64,000 bases of DNA from Massilia violaceinigra (GTDB lineage Bacteria; Pseudomonadota; Gammaproteobacteria; Burkholderiales; Burkholderiaceae_D): assembly GCF_002752675.1 (NCBI RefSeq), contig NZ_CP024608.1, positions 4,650,001 to 4,714,000 of the forward strand, read 5' to 3'. Shown in pieces: positions 8,538-17,835 of the stretch (its first letter is position 1; each line of letters starts with the position of its first letter). A program made the position numbers and the translations under genes. Under the pieces are notes generated by a model. The model was given only the letters and a program-made list of their open reading frames with translations, was not told the origin of the DNA and searched no databases.

Positions 8538-11500
8538 ATGCCGCTCATGTCAACGTCGACTTTTTCGTCCCGCATGCTGCCCGACAGCGTTCAGCACGCT
8601 CTCGAAGCGTTGTTACGCCTGCTCTCCTTTTATCTCGTTCCGCTGGGCATTGCGCTGCTCTCGATCGTGGCGCTCGCGTTCTGGAGCAACCAATACCGGG
8701 CAACCGCCGGCCAGCCGCTGGCGTTCCAGGTCATGTCGCACGACGGGAGTGAGGTCACGCCCGCACAGATGCGCACGCAACTGGCCGGACTGCCGGAAGT
8801 TGTCTACCGCGAAACGCGCATGTCGCCCGATCCGCTCTGGTTCAGCATGGCGCCCGCTGCGCAGGCCGGTACCGTGATCGAATTTCCTTCGCGTCATATG
8901 GTCGAGATTGCTTGTTGGGACAGCGACACTTTGCTCCCGCTGGGAAGTTCCACCCGCGCTGTCTCGACAGGTGCGATGGCGCCGCTGATGGCGGGGTTTG
9001 CGCTGACCCTGGCGCCGCCGCCCGCGCAAGGACAGGCACTTCCACAGACACAGCCGGGGCCATCGCAGGCGGACGTGCCGGCGCGCCTGCTGTGCCGCAG
9101 CGTGCTCATCGGCCCGGCACGCCTGTCGGCCACGCAATGGCAGGCTGGCGAACTCGCCGTGGCGGTGCAGCAGTACCACCGCAAGTCCGGCCTGCTCGAC
9201 GGCGGCATGATCGTACTGACCTTGTTCGTGCTGACCACGGCCCTGATCAACCGCCAGGCCCTGTACGTGCTGCTGGCCGGCTGGCTGATCCTGAACCTGC
9301 GCATGGGGGCGCTCTCGGCCGGCTGGGATATCCAGTGGCTGGGCCAGATCGTGCCGGAGCGCTGGCTGCTGCCGTCGCGGGCGCTGACGATTGCCCTGTA
9401 TGCAGTCTCGACCCTGACCTTGTACCAGACCCTGTTCCGCGAACGTCTGGCGGCCACGCGCTACCGTGCGCCGCTGCGTTTCGCCGAATGGTGCTGCCTG
9501 CCGCTGCTGGCGCTATCGGTGCTCTTGCCGTACCACATATTCCTGCCGGTGATGTGGGGCTTTGTTGCCTACGGACTGGTGTTGATGACGCTCGGGCTGG
9601 CCAGCCTGATGTCGCAATCGCCATCGCAGTCCCGGTCGCACACGCGGGTGGCGTTCTGGTTCGCCGCGTCGTTCGCGGTCACGATGATGGCCGGGCTGGT
9701 GGAAGTCATCGCGGCCGCGCTCGGTATTCGCGACCTGGCCGGCATGGTCAACAGTGTCACGGCCGCGCTCGCATCCAGCCTGCTGGCGGCGCTGGCGGTG
9801 GCCGAACAGATGCGCCAGGAAACCGAGCAGCGCATCGCGGCGCAGGCCGAACTGCAGCACGCCTATGAGGCGATGCCGGTCGGACTGTTCACCCTGGACC
9901 TGGAGGGGAAGTTTCTCAGCGCCAACCCGGCCTTGCAGCGGATGGTCGGCGCGGACGGCCCCGTCACTGGCGGCATGAATTTCCAGCATTTTTTCGCCGA
10001 TGGCGTCTGGGGCACCTTGTTCGCACTGGTGCAGGATCAGGCCGATGCCGAACTGCGCATCGAAAACCGCGACGGCTCGCATTGCTTCGTGGTCCGCGCG
10101 ACCCTGGCGCGCGGCAAGATCGAAGGCGTGTTGCAGGATACGACCGAGCAGCACAAGGCCACCGAGCAATTGCGCTTCATGGCCAATAACGATGCGCTGA
10201 CCAAGGTCTTCAACCGGCGCGGCATCGAGCGCGTGTTCGAGAAAGCGTCGATGAAACCGCTGACCTTGGCCTATCTCGACCTGGACCGTTTCAAGCTGAT
10301 CAACGACCTGTTCGGCCACAGTGCCGGCGATGAAGTCCTCAAGCAAGTGTGCGAACGGATTGGCGCCGTACTCAGCGGGGAACAGCAGATCGGCCGCGTG
10401 GGCGGCGACGAATTCGTGATCATCATGCCGGAAACGTCGATCCGGGTGGCGGCGCTGATTTGCCGCTGCCTGGTCGGGCGCATCGGCAACACCCCATACC
10501 GCGTCGGCGACAAGGCGTTCCACGTGCGCGGCTCGATCGGGCTGATCGAAGTGCAGCCCGGCATGCAGATGAAGGATGCCGTGTCGACCGCCGACCGCGC
10601 CTGCCGCGAAGCCAAGACCGGGCACCGCGATGGGCTGGTCGTGTACGAGCGCGATTCCACCGCCTTTAACGAACGCACGGCCGAGCTGGACCTGGTCGAG
10701 CGCCTCTCGGCCAACGATGTGACGGCCTGCATGGTGCTCGAAATGCAGCCGATCATGTCGCTGAAAATGCCGTACGACTCGATGAACTTCGAGGTCTTGC
10801 TGCGCATGCGCGAAGCGGACGGCAGCCTGCTGGCCGCCGGGCCGATCATCGCAGCGGCCGAAAAGAGCGGGCGCATGGGCGTGATCGACCGCTGGGTGCT
10901 CTCGACCACGCTGAGCTGGATCGAGCGCCACGCCGACATGCTGGTCAATACCCAGTTCGTGTGCATGAACCTGTCCGGCGCCTCGCTTAACGACGAACGC
11001 TTCATCCAGGACACCATCGACATTCTGCGCCGTCACCGCGACGCGGCCAGCCGGCTGTGCATGGAGATCACCGAAAGCGTCGCCTTGCACGACCTGAACA
11101 ACACGCGACGCTTCATCGACCAGGTGCGCAACTTCGGCGTCAAGGTGGCGCTCGACGATTTCGGCGCGGGCTATACTTCCTTCTCTTACCTCAAGGAATT
11201 GCCGGCGGACATACTCAAGATCGACGGCAATTTTATCGTCAACATGAATGCGCATCCGGCCGACGTGGCTATTGTCGAAGCCATCGTGAAGCTGGCGGTT
11301 AACCTGGGCATGAAGACGATTGCCGAATGGGCCGAGGACGGCGCCACCGTGCAAACGCTGGCCGATATCGGGGTGGATTATGTGCAAGGGTTTGTGATTG
11401 CGTCGTCGATGGCGCCCGATATTCTGCTGACGGTCTCGTCGGCCGCCGGCTTTATCGTTGACGAGGAACTCAATCTGCTGGTTGGCTCGCTGGGCGGCGC

Positions 11501-11561
11501 CGCCAGCGTGCCGGGGCCGGTGGCGGCGAGGGCTGAAGCGCCGGTGGCGGGCCTGCACTGA
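8538..11561 (+). CDS. Membrane-bound PAS-GGDEF-EAL c-di-GMP signalling protein
   Basis: About 1007 residues. One N-terminal membrane segment (around 30-50) and a periplasmic domain to about 215 are followed by a block of seven or so membrane helices (about 220-420), resembling 7TMR sensor proteins. Then come a PAS domain (about 440-545), GGDEF (about 550-710, motif GGDEF intact near 621) and EAL (about 725-965). In the EAL domain the motif reads EVLLR and the other catalytic signatures are kept: NLSGAS, EITES, DDFGAGYTS, KIDGNF and TIAEWAEDG. Both diguanylate cyclase and phosphodiesterase activity are therefore plausible. The start is uncertain: a TTG at 8526 and ATGs at 8538 and 8547 are all possible, with no strong ribosome site. 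Confidence 0.85.
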   Translation: MPLMSTSTFSSRMLPDSVQHALEALLRLLSFYLVPLGIALLSIVALAFWSNQYRATAGQPLAFQVMSHDGSEVTPAQMRTQLAGLPEVVYRETRMSPDPLWFSMAPAAQAGTVIEFPSRHMVEIACWDSDTLLPLGSSTRAVSTGAMAPLMAGFALTLAPPPAQGQALPQTQPGPSQADVPARLLCRSVLIGPARLSATQWQAGELAVAVQQYHRKSGLLDGGMIVLTLFVLTTALINRQALYVLLAGWLILNLRMGALSAGWDIQWLGQIVPERWLLPSRALTIALYAVSTLTLYQTLFRERLAATRYRAPLRFAEWCCLPLLALSVLLPYHIFLPVMWGFVAYGLVLMTLGLASLMSQSPSQSRSHTRVAFWFAASFAVTMMAGLVEVIAAALGIRDLAGMVNSVTAALASSLLAALAVAEQMRQETEQRIAAQAELQHAYEAMPVGLFTLDLEGKFLSANPALQRMVGADGPVTGGMNFQHFFADGVWGTLFALVQDQADAELRIENRDGSHCFVVRATLARGKIEGVLQDTTEQHKATEQLRFMANNDALTKVFNRRGIERVFEKASMKPLTLAYLDLDRFKLINDLFGHSAGDEVLKQVCERIGAVLSGEQQIGRVGGDEFVIIMPETSIRVAALICRCLVGRIGNTPYRVGDKAFHVRGSIGLIEVQPGMQMKDAVSTADRACREAKTGHRDGLVVYERDSTAFNERTAELDLVERLSANDVTACMVLEMQPIMSLKMPYDSMNFEVLLRMREADGSLLAAGPIIAAAEKSGRMGVIDRWVLSTTLSWIERHADMLVNTQFVCMNLSGASLNDERFIQDTIDILRRHRDAASRLCMEITESVALHDLNNTRRFIDQVRNFGVKVALDDFGAGYTSFSYLKELPADILKIDGNFIVNMNAHPADVAIVEAIVKLAVNLGMKTIAEWAEDGATVQTLADIGVDYVQGFVIASSMAPDILLTVSSAAGFIVDEELNLLVGSLGGAASVPGPVAARAEAPVAGLH

Positions 11562-11621
11562 ACTGTTCGGCCCCGCGCCGGTCGAATTCTTCCGATGAAC
11601 AGCCAAGCGAAGGGGAGCGGA

Positions 11622-11957
11622 ATGATCAATCATGCGGTATTGGGAGTGTTTGATGAGTTCGAGAAGGCGGAGCAGGCACGCGCTGCCTTGCTCGCCGACG
11701 GCTTCGGTTCGGATGCACTTGAGCTCAAGGTGCATAACGACGAAGCGGGGCCGGTTGAAGGCAATTTTTTGGTGGGAAATACGGCGATCGAAAGCGAGGA
11801 GCATGTCTACGAGCGCAACTATGCAACGCCCGTGCAACGTGGGCAATGCATGCTGATGGTCGCCGCCGCCGACCCCGCAACAGCGGCGCGCGCATCGGCC
11901 ATCCTGGCCGGGTTTGGCGCGCGCGATCCTGATCAATTGTCGGGTGCGCAGCGTTAA
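11622..11957 (+). CDS. Small hypothetical protein, general-stress 17M-like fold
   Basis: A 111-residue protein. It begins MINHAVLGVFDEFEKAEQARAALLADGF, which resembles the N-terminus of general stress protein 17M/YflT-like domains (a strand, then a helix pairing residues across the domain). A second strand lies at QCMLMVAAADPATAARASAIL. AGGGGAG at 11611-11617 is well placed for the ATG at 11622, so the upstream ATG at 11595 was not used. It is probably a cytoplasmic stress-related protein, but no specific role can be given. Confidence 0.6.
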   Translation: MINHAVLGVFDEFEKAEQARAALLADGFGSDALELKVHNDEAGPVEGNFLVGNTAIESEEHVYERNYATPVQRGQCMLMVAAADPATAARASAILAGFGARDPDQLSGAQR

Positions 11958-12267
11958 ACGATCAAGGCTGGTTTTTCCCGGGAATGGCGCTGCATTCCGG
12001 GCGCCGTTGTCCTCTTTCATCTGTTCTTGCCCTTTTGCGCCTCGCGCTTCGATGTTGAACGTCGGTCACGATGCAGCCCCTCACCGCAGCCGGACGTGAA
12101 CGCGCAAGCGGTACCTGCCGACGGTGGTGTGGCACACCGGTAGGCCGCCACTCGCGTGAATGGAAAAGTTTCGCCGCTAACCGCACTGATAGATCGGCTG
12201 CCACCCGCGTTAGCGGAATACCTCAGCCGCTATCCGCCTTGGTGGAGTAGTTCAGCCGTCTCCCGCA
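11958..12267. other. 310-bp intergenic region between convergent genes
   Basis: No gene is supported here. An imperfect dyad (CCCGGGAATG at 11977-11986 against CATTCCGGG at 11993-12001) lies 20 bp after the preceding stop and may end transcription. The remainder shows no recognisable feature. Confidence 0.4.
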
Positions 12268-13212
12268 CTATTGAAACATCTTGTTTTCGCTCGTTTGTTC
12301 GCCCTTCTGGGGCGGCGCGCCCTCAAGCAGGTTTTTCATGCGCACGAGGTCTTCCTCAAGTTCGTGTTTCGGGTCGGCGCCGAACAGTGTCGCTACCGCT
12401 TCGCCCACAACGCCGGCCGGAGGGCGGTAGGACAGCTTGACCGTGGCCAGCGTGCCGCCATGCGACGGTTCAAAGCGCACCGATCCCGATTGCTCGACTT
12501 CCGCCCCCGGTTCGCTGCGCCACGCCAGCCGGCGCGGGCGGACCTGCTCGGTCAACACGGCATCGAAGCTGAATTCGCTGCCAGCCGGTCCCTTGACGAC
12601 CCAGTGCGAGCGGCGGTTGCCGAGGTCGCGCACCTCGATCACGTTAGCCATGAAGCGCGGGAAGTTCTCGTAGTTGACCCACAGGTCGTACACCTGCTCG
12701 GGCGCGGCGTCAATGCGGATGGTTTTTTCGATCTCCGTGGTGTCGCCCCGGCCCTGGTGCCGGGCCAGCCCGGGCAGGGCGCCGTTGTTGACGGAGCGCA
12801 TCAGCAATGCCACGCCAGCGACGCCCATGAGCGCGGCGAGCGGCATGCGCCGGGTCATCATGCTGGCCAGGCCAAGGGTGCCGCCGCCCATCATGGCGGC
12901 ACTGCGTGGCGATGAAGACCACAGCGACCGTAGCGGCGATGAGCGACGCTCCGCGACGTCCGCCGCCTGCCGGCCAGCGGACGCCAGCAGGTCTGAAGCG
13001 GATGCGTTGGCGCCGATGCGCTCGCCCACGTCGTGCACGACTTTTCCGAGCATGTCGCTGCTCTGGTGGCCCAGCTCGCGCAGCCGTTCGCCGGACCGGG
13101 CGCGTCGCAAGCCGCCCCGATCCGGGTCCATCATGTACATGGCGAGCGCGCCGAGCGCAGCCCCGCCCAGCCATTTACCGAGGTGAAGATCGTGTTTGGG
13201 CATGTGTTTCAT
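12268..13212 (-). CDS. SRPBCC-family protein with N-terminal membrane segments
   Basis: A 314-residue protein. It starts with a glycine-rich hydrophobic stretch (WLGGAALGALAMYMMDPDRG), has a second hydrophobic region near 110-145 (MMGGGTLGLASMM...LAALMGVAGVALLM), and carries a Bet v1/START-like SRPBCC domain at about 155-285 (IEKTIRIDAAPEQVYDLWVNYENFPRFM through SEFSFDAVLTEQ). Such membrane-linked cyclase/dehydrase-like proteins are common in proteobacteria and thought to be stress-related, but the ligand is unknown. GGAGA lies 5 bp before the ATG. The ATG overlaps the TGA of the upstream phosphoribosyltransferase gene, so the pair is an operon. Confidence 0.8.
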   Translation of the reverse strand: MKHMPKHDLHLGKWLGGAALGALAMYMMDPDRGGLRRARSGERLRELGHQSSDMLGKVVHDVGERIGANASASDLLASAGRQAADVAERRSSPLRSLWSSSPRSAAMMGGGTLGLASMMTRRMPLAALMGVAGVALLMRSVNNGALPGLARHQGRGDTTEIEKTIRIDAAPEQVYDLWVNYENFPRFMANVIEVRDLGNRRSHWVVKGPAGSEFSFDAVLTEQVRPRRLAWRSEPGAEVEQSGSVRFEPSHGGTLATVKLSYRPPAGVVGEAVATLFGADPKHELEEDLVRMKNLLEGAPPQKGEQTSENKMFQ

Positions 13213-13913
13213 GATTGTCTCCGTTCGCTTGCATTGGTGGATGAATGGTATGCGCGCGCCTGATCGCGCCAGGCGATGGCCAGCAGGTCCTGCACTTCCT
13301 CGTCACCGGTTTGCTCGAATTCCCGGTACCACCGGCCGACCGCGCCGAAGTTCGCCGGCTGGCTCAGGCAGACCAGTTCGTCAACCTGCGGGGCAAGCGC
13401 GGCGCAGCTGTCCGGCGCGCCAACCGGTACCGCGACAACGATGCGCGCGGCCCCGCGCTCGCGTGCCGCGCGCACGGCCGCGCACATGGTCGAGCCGGTG
13501 GCCAGGCCGTCATCGACGAGGATGGCGCTGCGGCCCGCGAGCTCGGGCTCGGCGCGCCCGCCCCGGTACTGGCGCTCGCGCCGCACAATCTCGCGCGCTT
13601 CGCGCGCGCATGCGTCATCGATCTGTTCGCGGCCGATGCGGTGTTCGCGGATGGCTTCCATGTTGAGCACGCGCACGCCGCCGCTGGCGATCGCGCCCAT
13701 GGCGAATTCTTCGTAGCCGGGCAGGCCGAGCTTGCGAACGAGCAGCACGTCGAGCGCAAGCCCGACCGACCTGGCGATGACGAAACCGACCGGAACGCCG
13801 CCGCGCGGCAAGGCAAGCACCAGCGCATCCGGGCGGCAGGCATACGGCGCCAGTGCCAGCGCCAGAAGCTTGCCTGCATGCACGCGGTTCTTGAGTTGTC
13901 GGTGGATAGCCAT
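13209..13913 (-). CDS. Phosphoribosyltransferase-family protein
   Basis: A 234-residue type I phosphoribosyltransferase-fold protein. LALPRGGVPVGFVIARSVGLALDVLLVRKLG is the N-terminal signature and ILVDDGLATGSTMCAAVRAA is the PRPP-binding loop. This stand-alone family (similar to mycobacterial Rv0571c/Rv2030c N-domains) often sits next to stress proteins; its substrate is not established. The start at 13913 (MAIHRQL) is where homology begins; the frame is open to 14057 but those residues look non-coding. It is translationally coupled (ATGA) to the SRPBCC gene. Confidence 0.85.
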   Translation of the reverse strand: MAIHRQLKNRVHAGKLLALALAPYACRPDALVLALPRGGVPVGFVIARSVGLALDVLLVRKLGLPGYEEFAMGAIASGGVRVLNMEAIREHRIGREQIDDACAREAREIVRRERQYRGGRAEPELAGRSAILVDDGLATGSTMCAAVRAARERGAARIVVAVPVGAPDSCAALAPQVDELVCLSQPANFGAVGRWYREFEQTGDEEVQDLLAIAWRDQARAYHSSTNASERRQS

Positions 13914-14126
13914 GTAGCTTCGACAGGCGAAGCGCACTTCGGTTGCACATTTTTTGTCAAATACTGATGGCACACGCATAAGCGGAGCGGATCGCGCACG
14001 GCGCATGCCGCCGCAGCGCATTTGCGCAGTCTTTATGACGCACGATTGATCTATCACAGGCCTGGCGTGTGCGCGCCGATCAAAACCGGGCGGCCGCTGT
14101 CTGATTCAGCAGGGAGGAAAGATGCC

Positions 14127-14705
14127 ATGAACGAAACGCTTCTGCGGAACTGGTGGCTGCTTGCCGCGCGCGGCGCCATCGCCATTGTGTTCGGCGTGCT
14201 TGCCATTGCCTGGCCCGCCGTCACGCTGCTCACTCTTGCGGCCTTGTTCGCCGTGTTTGCGCTGCTCGGCGGGGCGGTCTGGATATGCGGGGCCGTCAAG
14301 AACCGCAGGGACGATCCGCACTGGTGGATGCTGATGCTGTTCGGCGTGGTCAGCCTGGCCGTCGGCGTGCTCGCCACGTTCAATCCAGCGATCACCCTGC
14401 TGACCTTGATCCTCCTGATGGGGGCCAATGCCCTCGTCAGCGGCGTGCTCGATATCGTCATCGCCATCCGCGTACGCAAGTTCATCCGCGGCGAGTGGCT
14501 GTTGCTGCTCAGCGGCGTGGCGTCGATCGTGTTCGGCCTGATCGCATTGCTGTTTCCGCTCGGAGCCGGCGCGGTCATGCTGGCCACGTTCATCGGCGTG
14601 TATGCGCTCATTAGCGGTGTGTTGCTGTTGTGCCTGTCGGTACGCGTGCGCTCCTGGTCGCGCATCAACGCCGCACGCAGCAGCCCGGCGGCGGGCACGA
14701 TCTGA
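14127..14705 (+). CDS. hdeD: HdeD-family membrane protein
   Basis: A 192-residue protein with six predicted membrane helices arranged as two triplets, beginning NWWLLAARGAIAIVFGVLAIAWP and repeating as GEWLLLLSGVASIVFGLIALLFP. This internal duplication and the W-x-RG-x-A motif are typical of HdeD, a membrane protein linked to acid resistance at high cell density in E. coli. AGGGAGG at 14111-14117 fits the ATG at 14127. It is monocistronic and divergent from the phosphoribosyltransferase gene. Confidence 0.85.
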   Translation: MNETLLRNWWLLAARGAIAIVFGVLAIAWPAVTLLTLAALFAVFALLGGAVWICGAVKNRRDDPHWWMLMLFGVVSLAVGVLATFNPAITLLTLILLMGANALVSGVLDIVIAIRVRKFIRGEWLLLLSGVASIVFGLIALLFPLGAGAVMLATFIGVYALISGVLLLCLSVRVRSWSRINAARSSPAAGTI

Positions 14706-14742
14706 TCACGATCGCGCGGCCGCGCGCCGGCTGTAATGGCCT

Positions 14743-15594
14743 TTAGCCCAGCTGCGCCCGATGAAAGCGCAGATGGTCGTCCATGAAGGTGGAAATGAAG
14801 TAATAGCCGTGGTCGTATCCGGCATGGCGGCGCAGTTCGAGCGGCTGGCGCGTTTTGGCGCAAGCCGCTTCAAAGGCTTCCGGGTACAGCTGCTGTTCCA
14901 GGAACTTGTCGGCCAGACCCTGGTCGATCAGGATGCCGCCGGGGAAGGGCGCTTGCATGGTCAGCATCAGTTCGCTTGCGTCGTATTGCTTCCAGGTCTC
15001 GCGGTCTGTGCCTAGGTAACCGCTGAACGCTTTTTCGCCCCACGGGCAGCGGGTAGGCGCGGCAATCGGGGCAAAGGCTGATACCGAACGGAACAGGTCG
15101 GGGCGTTTCAGGGCCGCGACCAGGGCGCCGTGGCCGCCCATCGAGTGTCCGAAAATGCCGACCTTGGCGGCGTTGACGGGCAGTTCGGCGAGCACCAGCG
15201 CATGCAGTTCGAGCAGGTAGCTGAACATGCGGTAATGCTTGCTCCATGGCGCTTCGGTTGCGTCCAGATAAAAGCCGGCACCGGCGCCGAAGTCCCAGGC
15301 ATCGGTTTCGCCGTCAATATTGGCGCCGCGCGGGCTCGTGTCCGGAGCGATCAGGATCAGGCCTTCGCGCGCCGCCGTGCGCTGGGCGCCGGCCTTGGTC
15401 GGAAAAGTCTCTTCGGTGCAGGTCAGGCCGGCCAGGTAAAACAGCGCCGGCAGGGTCTGGCCGGAGGGCACGGCCGGGATGAAGGCGGAAAAGCGCATCG
15501 GCAGGCCGGTTGCCGTCGAGGCATGGCGATAAAAACGTTGCACGCCGCCGAAACAGGCGTGTTCTGATAAAAGTTCGAGCATCGGTCGGTCCAC
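14743..15594 (-). CDS. fghA: S-formylglutathione hydrolase
   Basis: A 283-residue alpha/beta-hydrolase of the esterase D family that cleaves S-formylglutathione to formate and glutathione, the second step of glutathione-dependent formaldehyde removal. The nucleophile elbow is GHSMGGHGA near residue 150. LAGLTCTEETF near 55-65 is the oxyanion and regulatory-Cys region, and the catalytic His is in YDHGYYF near the C-terminus. Length matches the family. The usual partner, glutathione-dependent formaldehyde dehydrogenase, is not adjacent. Confidence 0.95.
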   Translation of the reverse strand: MDRPMLELLSEHACFGGVQRFYRHASTATGLPMRFSAFIPAVPSGQTLPALFYLAGLTCTEETFPTKAGAQRTAAREGLILIAPDTSPRGANIDGETDAWDFGAGAGFYLDATEAPWSKHYRMFSYLLELHALVLAELPVNAAKVGIFGHSMGGHGALVAALKRPDLFRSVSAFAPIAAPTRCPWGEKAFSGYLGTDRETWKQYDASELMLTMQAPFPGGILIDQGLADKFLEQQLYPEAFEAACAKTRQPLELRRHAGYDHGYYFISTFMDDHLRFHRAQLG

Positions 15595-15633
15595 GTAGTG
15601 AGTGATGGCGCAAGTATGCCTTGTCGCGCAATA

Positions 15634-16215
15634 CTAAACCAGTTGCAGCCAGCCGAGCATGGCGCCGCCGGCCAGTATCCACAGCAAATGCAGTTTGGTA
15701 CGCCAGATCACCAGGCCGCTCGCCACCGTCAGCAGCCATAGCGGCCAGTCGGTGGCCAGGTGCTGGCTGGCGCTGCCCAGGATCCAGCTGGTCGACAGCA
15801 GCAGGGCGATGACGACCGGCGCCATGCCTTGCTTGAAGGCGCGCACGGCCCGCAAATCGCGGTTGCGATGACCCCATTGTGCGGCGAAATAGGTCAGCAC
15901 GGTCGAGGGAATCAAAATGCCGAGCATGGTCACCGTCACGCCCAGGAATGCGGCGCCGGTGCTGCCGGCGTTCATGCCGACCTGCCAGCCCATCAGCGCG
16001 ACGAACAGCACGTTCGGCCCCGGTGCGGCCTGGGCCAGCGCAATGGCGTTATTGAACTGCGCCTGGGTCAGCCAATGATGCTGCTCCACCAGATAGCGAT
16101 GCATTTCGGAAGTGGTGGAGATCGCGCCGCCGACCGACATCAGCGACAGCATCAGGTAGTGTCCGAACAGGCTGAACCAGTCGCTCCAGCTCAACACGAT
16201 CTGCGGCGCGCTCAT
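15634..16215 (-). CDS. chrA: Chromate transporter (ChrA half), second gene of the pair
   Basis: A 193-residue membrane protein corresponding to one CHR domain. It has the signature MSVGGAISTTSEMHRYLVEQHHWLT and the AQAAPGPNVLFVALMGW motif, followed by four to five hydrophobic helices. Its ATG overlaps the TGA of the preceding half gene, so the two halves are translated together and probably form a heterodimer equal to full-length ChrA. The substrate is chromate in the family, though many short-chain ChrA proteins are untested. Confidence 0.88.
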   Translation of the reverse strand: MSAPQIVLSWSDWFSLFGHYLMLSLMSVGGAISTTSEMHRYLVEQHHWLTQAQFNNAIALAQAAPGPNVLFVALMGWQVGMNAGSTGAAFLGVTVTMLGILIPSTVLTYFAAQWGHRNRDLRAVRAFKQGMAPVVIALLLSTSWILGSASQHLATDWPLWLLTVASGLVIWRTKLHLLWILAGGAMLGWLQLV

Positions 16216-16787
16216 GGCCGCAGGCGCCGGTAGGTGAGAAAGCAGGCCAGTCCGCCCACGCCGAACAGGACGTACGCCAGCGGCACCCGGAGCAGCGCCA
16301 CCAGCACGAAGCCGGTGCCGCACAGGGCCCAGCACCACAGCTGCGGCATCGGGTTCCTGGACAGCGCCAGCGACAGCTTCAGGCCGGTGGCGCCGATCAT
16401 GCCGGCCGACACCGCCGCCATGCCGCGCAGTGCGCCTGCCACGCCCGGATGATCGACAAAGCGCGCATGGACCAGAGCCAGCAGCAGCACCAGCACCAGC
16501 GGCACGGCCAGCATGCCGGCCAGCGCCGAGAGCGCACCGGCCAGGCCGAAATAGCGCCCGCCGATCATCATCGACAGATTGACCACGTTCGGCCCCGGCA
16601 TGATCTGGGCGACGGCCCAGTCTTCCAGGAATTCCTCATGCGTCAGCCATTGCTTGCGCTCAACGATTTCGCGCTGCACGACCGCGAGCACCCCGCCGAA
16701 GCCCTGCAGCGCCAGCAAGGTAAAGGAAACAAACAGGTCGGTCAGCGATTGCGGGCGCGGGCGGGCGGGGAGGGACGGGTCGGTCAT
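16212..16787 (-). CDS. chrA: Chromate transporter (ChrA half), first gene of the pair
   Basis: A 191-residue membrane protein with the CHR motif (LQGFGGVLAVVQREIVERKQWLT...AQIMPGPNVVNLSMMIG), present once. It is paired with the other half through an ATGA overlap at 16212-16215. Short-chain ChrA transporters in proteobacteria are normally encoded as such pairs and their two halves insert in opposite topologies. Confidence 0.88.
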   Translation of the reverse strand: MTDPSLPARPRPQSLTDLFVSFTLLALQGFGGVLAVVQREIVERKQWLTHEEFLEDWAVAQIMPGPNVVNLSMMIGGRYFGLAGALSALAGMLAVPLVLVLLLALVHARFVDHPGVAGALRGMAAVSAGMIGATGLKLSLALSRNPMPQLWCWALCGTGFVLVALLRVPLAYVLFGVGGLACFLTYRRLRP

Positions 16788-16828
16788 GCTGCATTATCGC
16801 GCCGGCCCGCCCGCCTGTCCATGCGGGC

Positions 16829-17020
16829 TCAACCGCCACCAATGCCGCGCATCACGCGGCCCGTGCCGCCGCATTCGGTGCAGGCGCTGCCGTTGGCCAG
16901 CTTGCCCTTGCCGCTGCAGGCGTCGCAGATATCCTCGGCCGCGCCTAGCGTACCTGGTTCGGCTTCGTCACCCGGGTTGAGCGTGGGTTCCGTCGTAATC
17001 TTTTCAGTTGGAATTGTCAT
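16829..17020 (-). CDS. Small DnaJ-type zinc-finger protein
   Basis: A 63-residue protein. An acidic, proline-rich N-terminus is followed by two CxxCxGxG motifs (CDACSGKG and CTECGGTG), which together make one DnaJ-type zinc-binding unit, then GRVMRGIGGG. It lacks a J domain. The start at 17020 was chosen because GAGG lies just upstream; longer starts at 17038 and 17098 are possible. Such single-unit proteins may bind zinc or unfolded peptides, but this is inferred from the motif only. Confidence 0.65.
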   Translation of the reverse strand: MTIPTEKITTEPTLNPGDEAEPGTLGAAEDICDACSGKGKLANGSACTECGGTGRVMRGIGGG

Positions 17021-17272
17021 GATGTCCTCGGTCGGCATGGTGAAATGCGCACGCGCGCGTGGCATACGTGCGTGCCGCATTGTATGCCGCGTTGTCATGG
17101 GCCGGCGCTGTGTTGCCTCTTTAAAAATGGCACCGAAAAACTATGCCTCAAGCATATTTTTTGCCGTTTCGATGGAACCTTGACATTGACTTTGATCTTT
17201 ATTGAGGGATACTCCCTAGGCAGTACTGGGTTCCCTTTGCAACGTTTCTGAATGCCTGTAAGGAATCACAAA

Positions 17273-17500
17273 ATGAATCGACAGCAACGTCCCGACAGCG
17301 GCGGTCTCGCCCTGGCTGAACCGCCTTACCAACGCCACGACGTGCGCCAGCGCGACATCGTCAACCATGCCATTTCGGTCCAGGAGACCAGCAATACGAT
17401 GTCTGCCATCGAGTATCTCAAAGCGCAGGATATTGCCCCCGATGTGATCGAACGGGTCTTGCTGGAACCGCAGCGCCGGCGTGGGCCGCTCGCCCATTAA
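17273..17500 (+). CDS. Small hypothetical protein
   Basis: A 75-residue soluble protein with no recognised domain: polar N-terminus (MNRQQRPDSGG), then a helical C-terminal half (VNHAISVQETSNTMSAIEYL followed by APDVIERVLLEPQRRRG). AAGGA at 17260-17264 is ideally placed for the ATG at 17273. The C-terminal part contains a QETxNTxxAxEYLKxxxIxxxVIxRVL pattern that suggests a short helical domain, possibly regulatory. No function is assigned. Confidence 0.55.
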   Translation: MNRQQRPDSGGLALAEPPYQRHDVRQRDIVNHAISVQETSNTMSAIEYLKAQDIAPDVIERVLLEPQRRRGPLAH

Positions 17501-17670
17501 GTGGTGCCGGGTGGTGATGCAGGGCCGGCGCAGTGCGCGCGAGCGATGCTGCAGGCATATCAGAATGTTATCGAACCACCCCTCTCGCGCTGCGTGCAAA
17601 ACCGGCGGTTATGCACAAAAAAATCTTGTAGGAAATTTCTTAATATTTTTTACCGCCTTCTCCATTGAAT

Positions 17671-17700
17671 TTGTAAGTGCTTGATTTATATGGGTATAAT
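17671..17700 (+). promoter_or_regulatory. Candidate sigma-70 promoter
   Basis: TTGTAA at 17671-17676 and TATAAT at 17695-17700 are separated by 18 bp, within an AT-rich tract (about 17608-17700) unusual for this high-GC DNA. It would produce a leader of about 275 nt that runs through the DnaA-box repeat before the helicase gene at 17982. Confidence 0.5.
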
Positions 17701-17835
17701 TTCTGCCTCACGAATGAGCATTTTGTTGAAACCCGCATCGTTACACGCTTGCGGACTGTCAAGAGGGGATTATCCACAAAGTTATCCACAGCGATTGTGG
17801 ATATCCCAAAAAGTACTTTAGAAACGGCTACTTAG
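17700..17835 (+). repeat. DnaA-box repeat, copy 1 (about 135 bp)
   Basis: This matches 21205-21345 in the same orientation. Shared elements are GCATTTTGTTGAAACCCGC (17718-17736), TTATCCACA at 17770-17778, TTATCCACA at 17782-17790 and TGTGGATAT at 17796-17804 (inverted, one mismatch), then CCnCAAAAA. TTATCCACA matches the DnaA-box consensus TTATNCACA. The offsets from first to second and third boxes (12 and 26 bp) are the same in both copies. The sequence between boxes and the preceding stem differs, so spacing and boxes seem selected. The rest of the 17501-17981 interval holds an AT-rich tract, a promoter candidate and a LexA-like site, and no gene. Confidence 0.7.

Noticed and set aside
12156..12440. 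Plus-strand open frame starting in the 11958-12267 gap
   Set aside because: It mostly overlaps the SRPBCC gene on the other strand, has no domain and no ribosome site.
17600..17835. Possible chromosomal replication origin (AT-rich tract plus DnaA boxes)
   Set aside because: No dnaA, dnaN, gidA or parAB genes nearby, only three boxes, and a second copy exists 3.5 kb away; treated as a DnaA-binding repeat.
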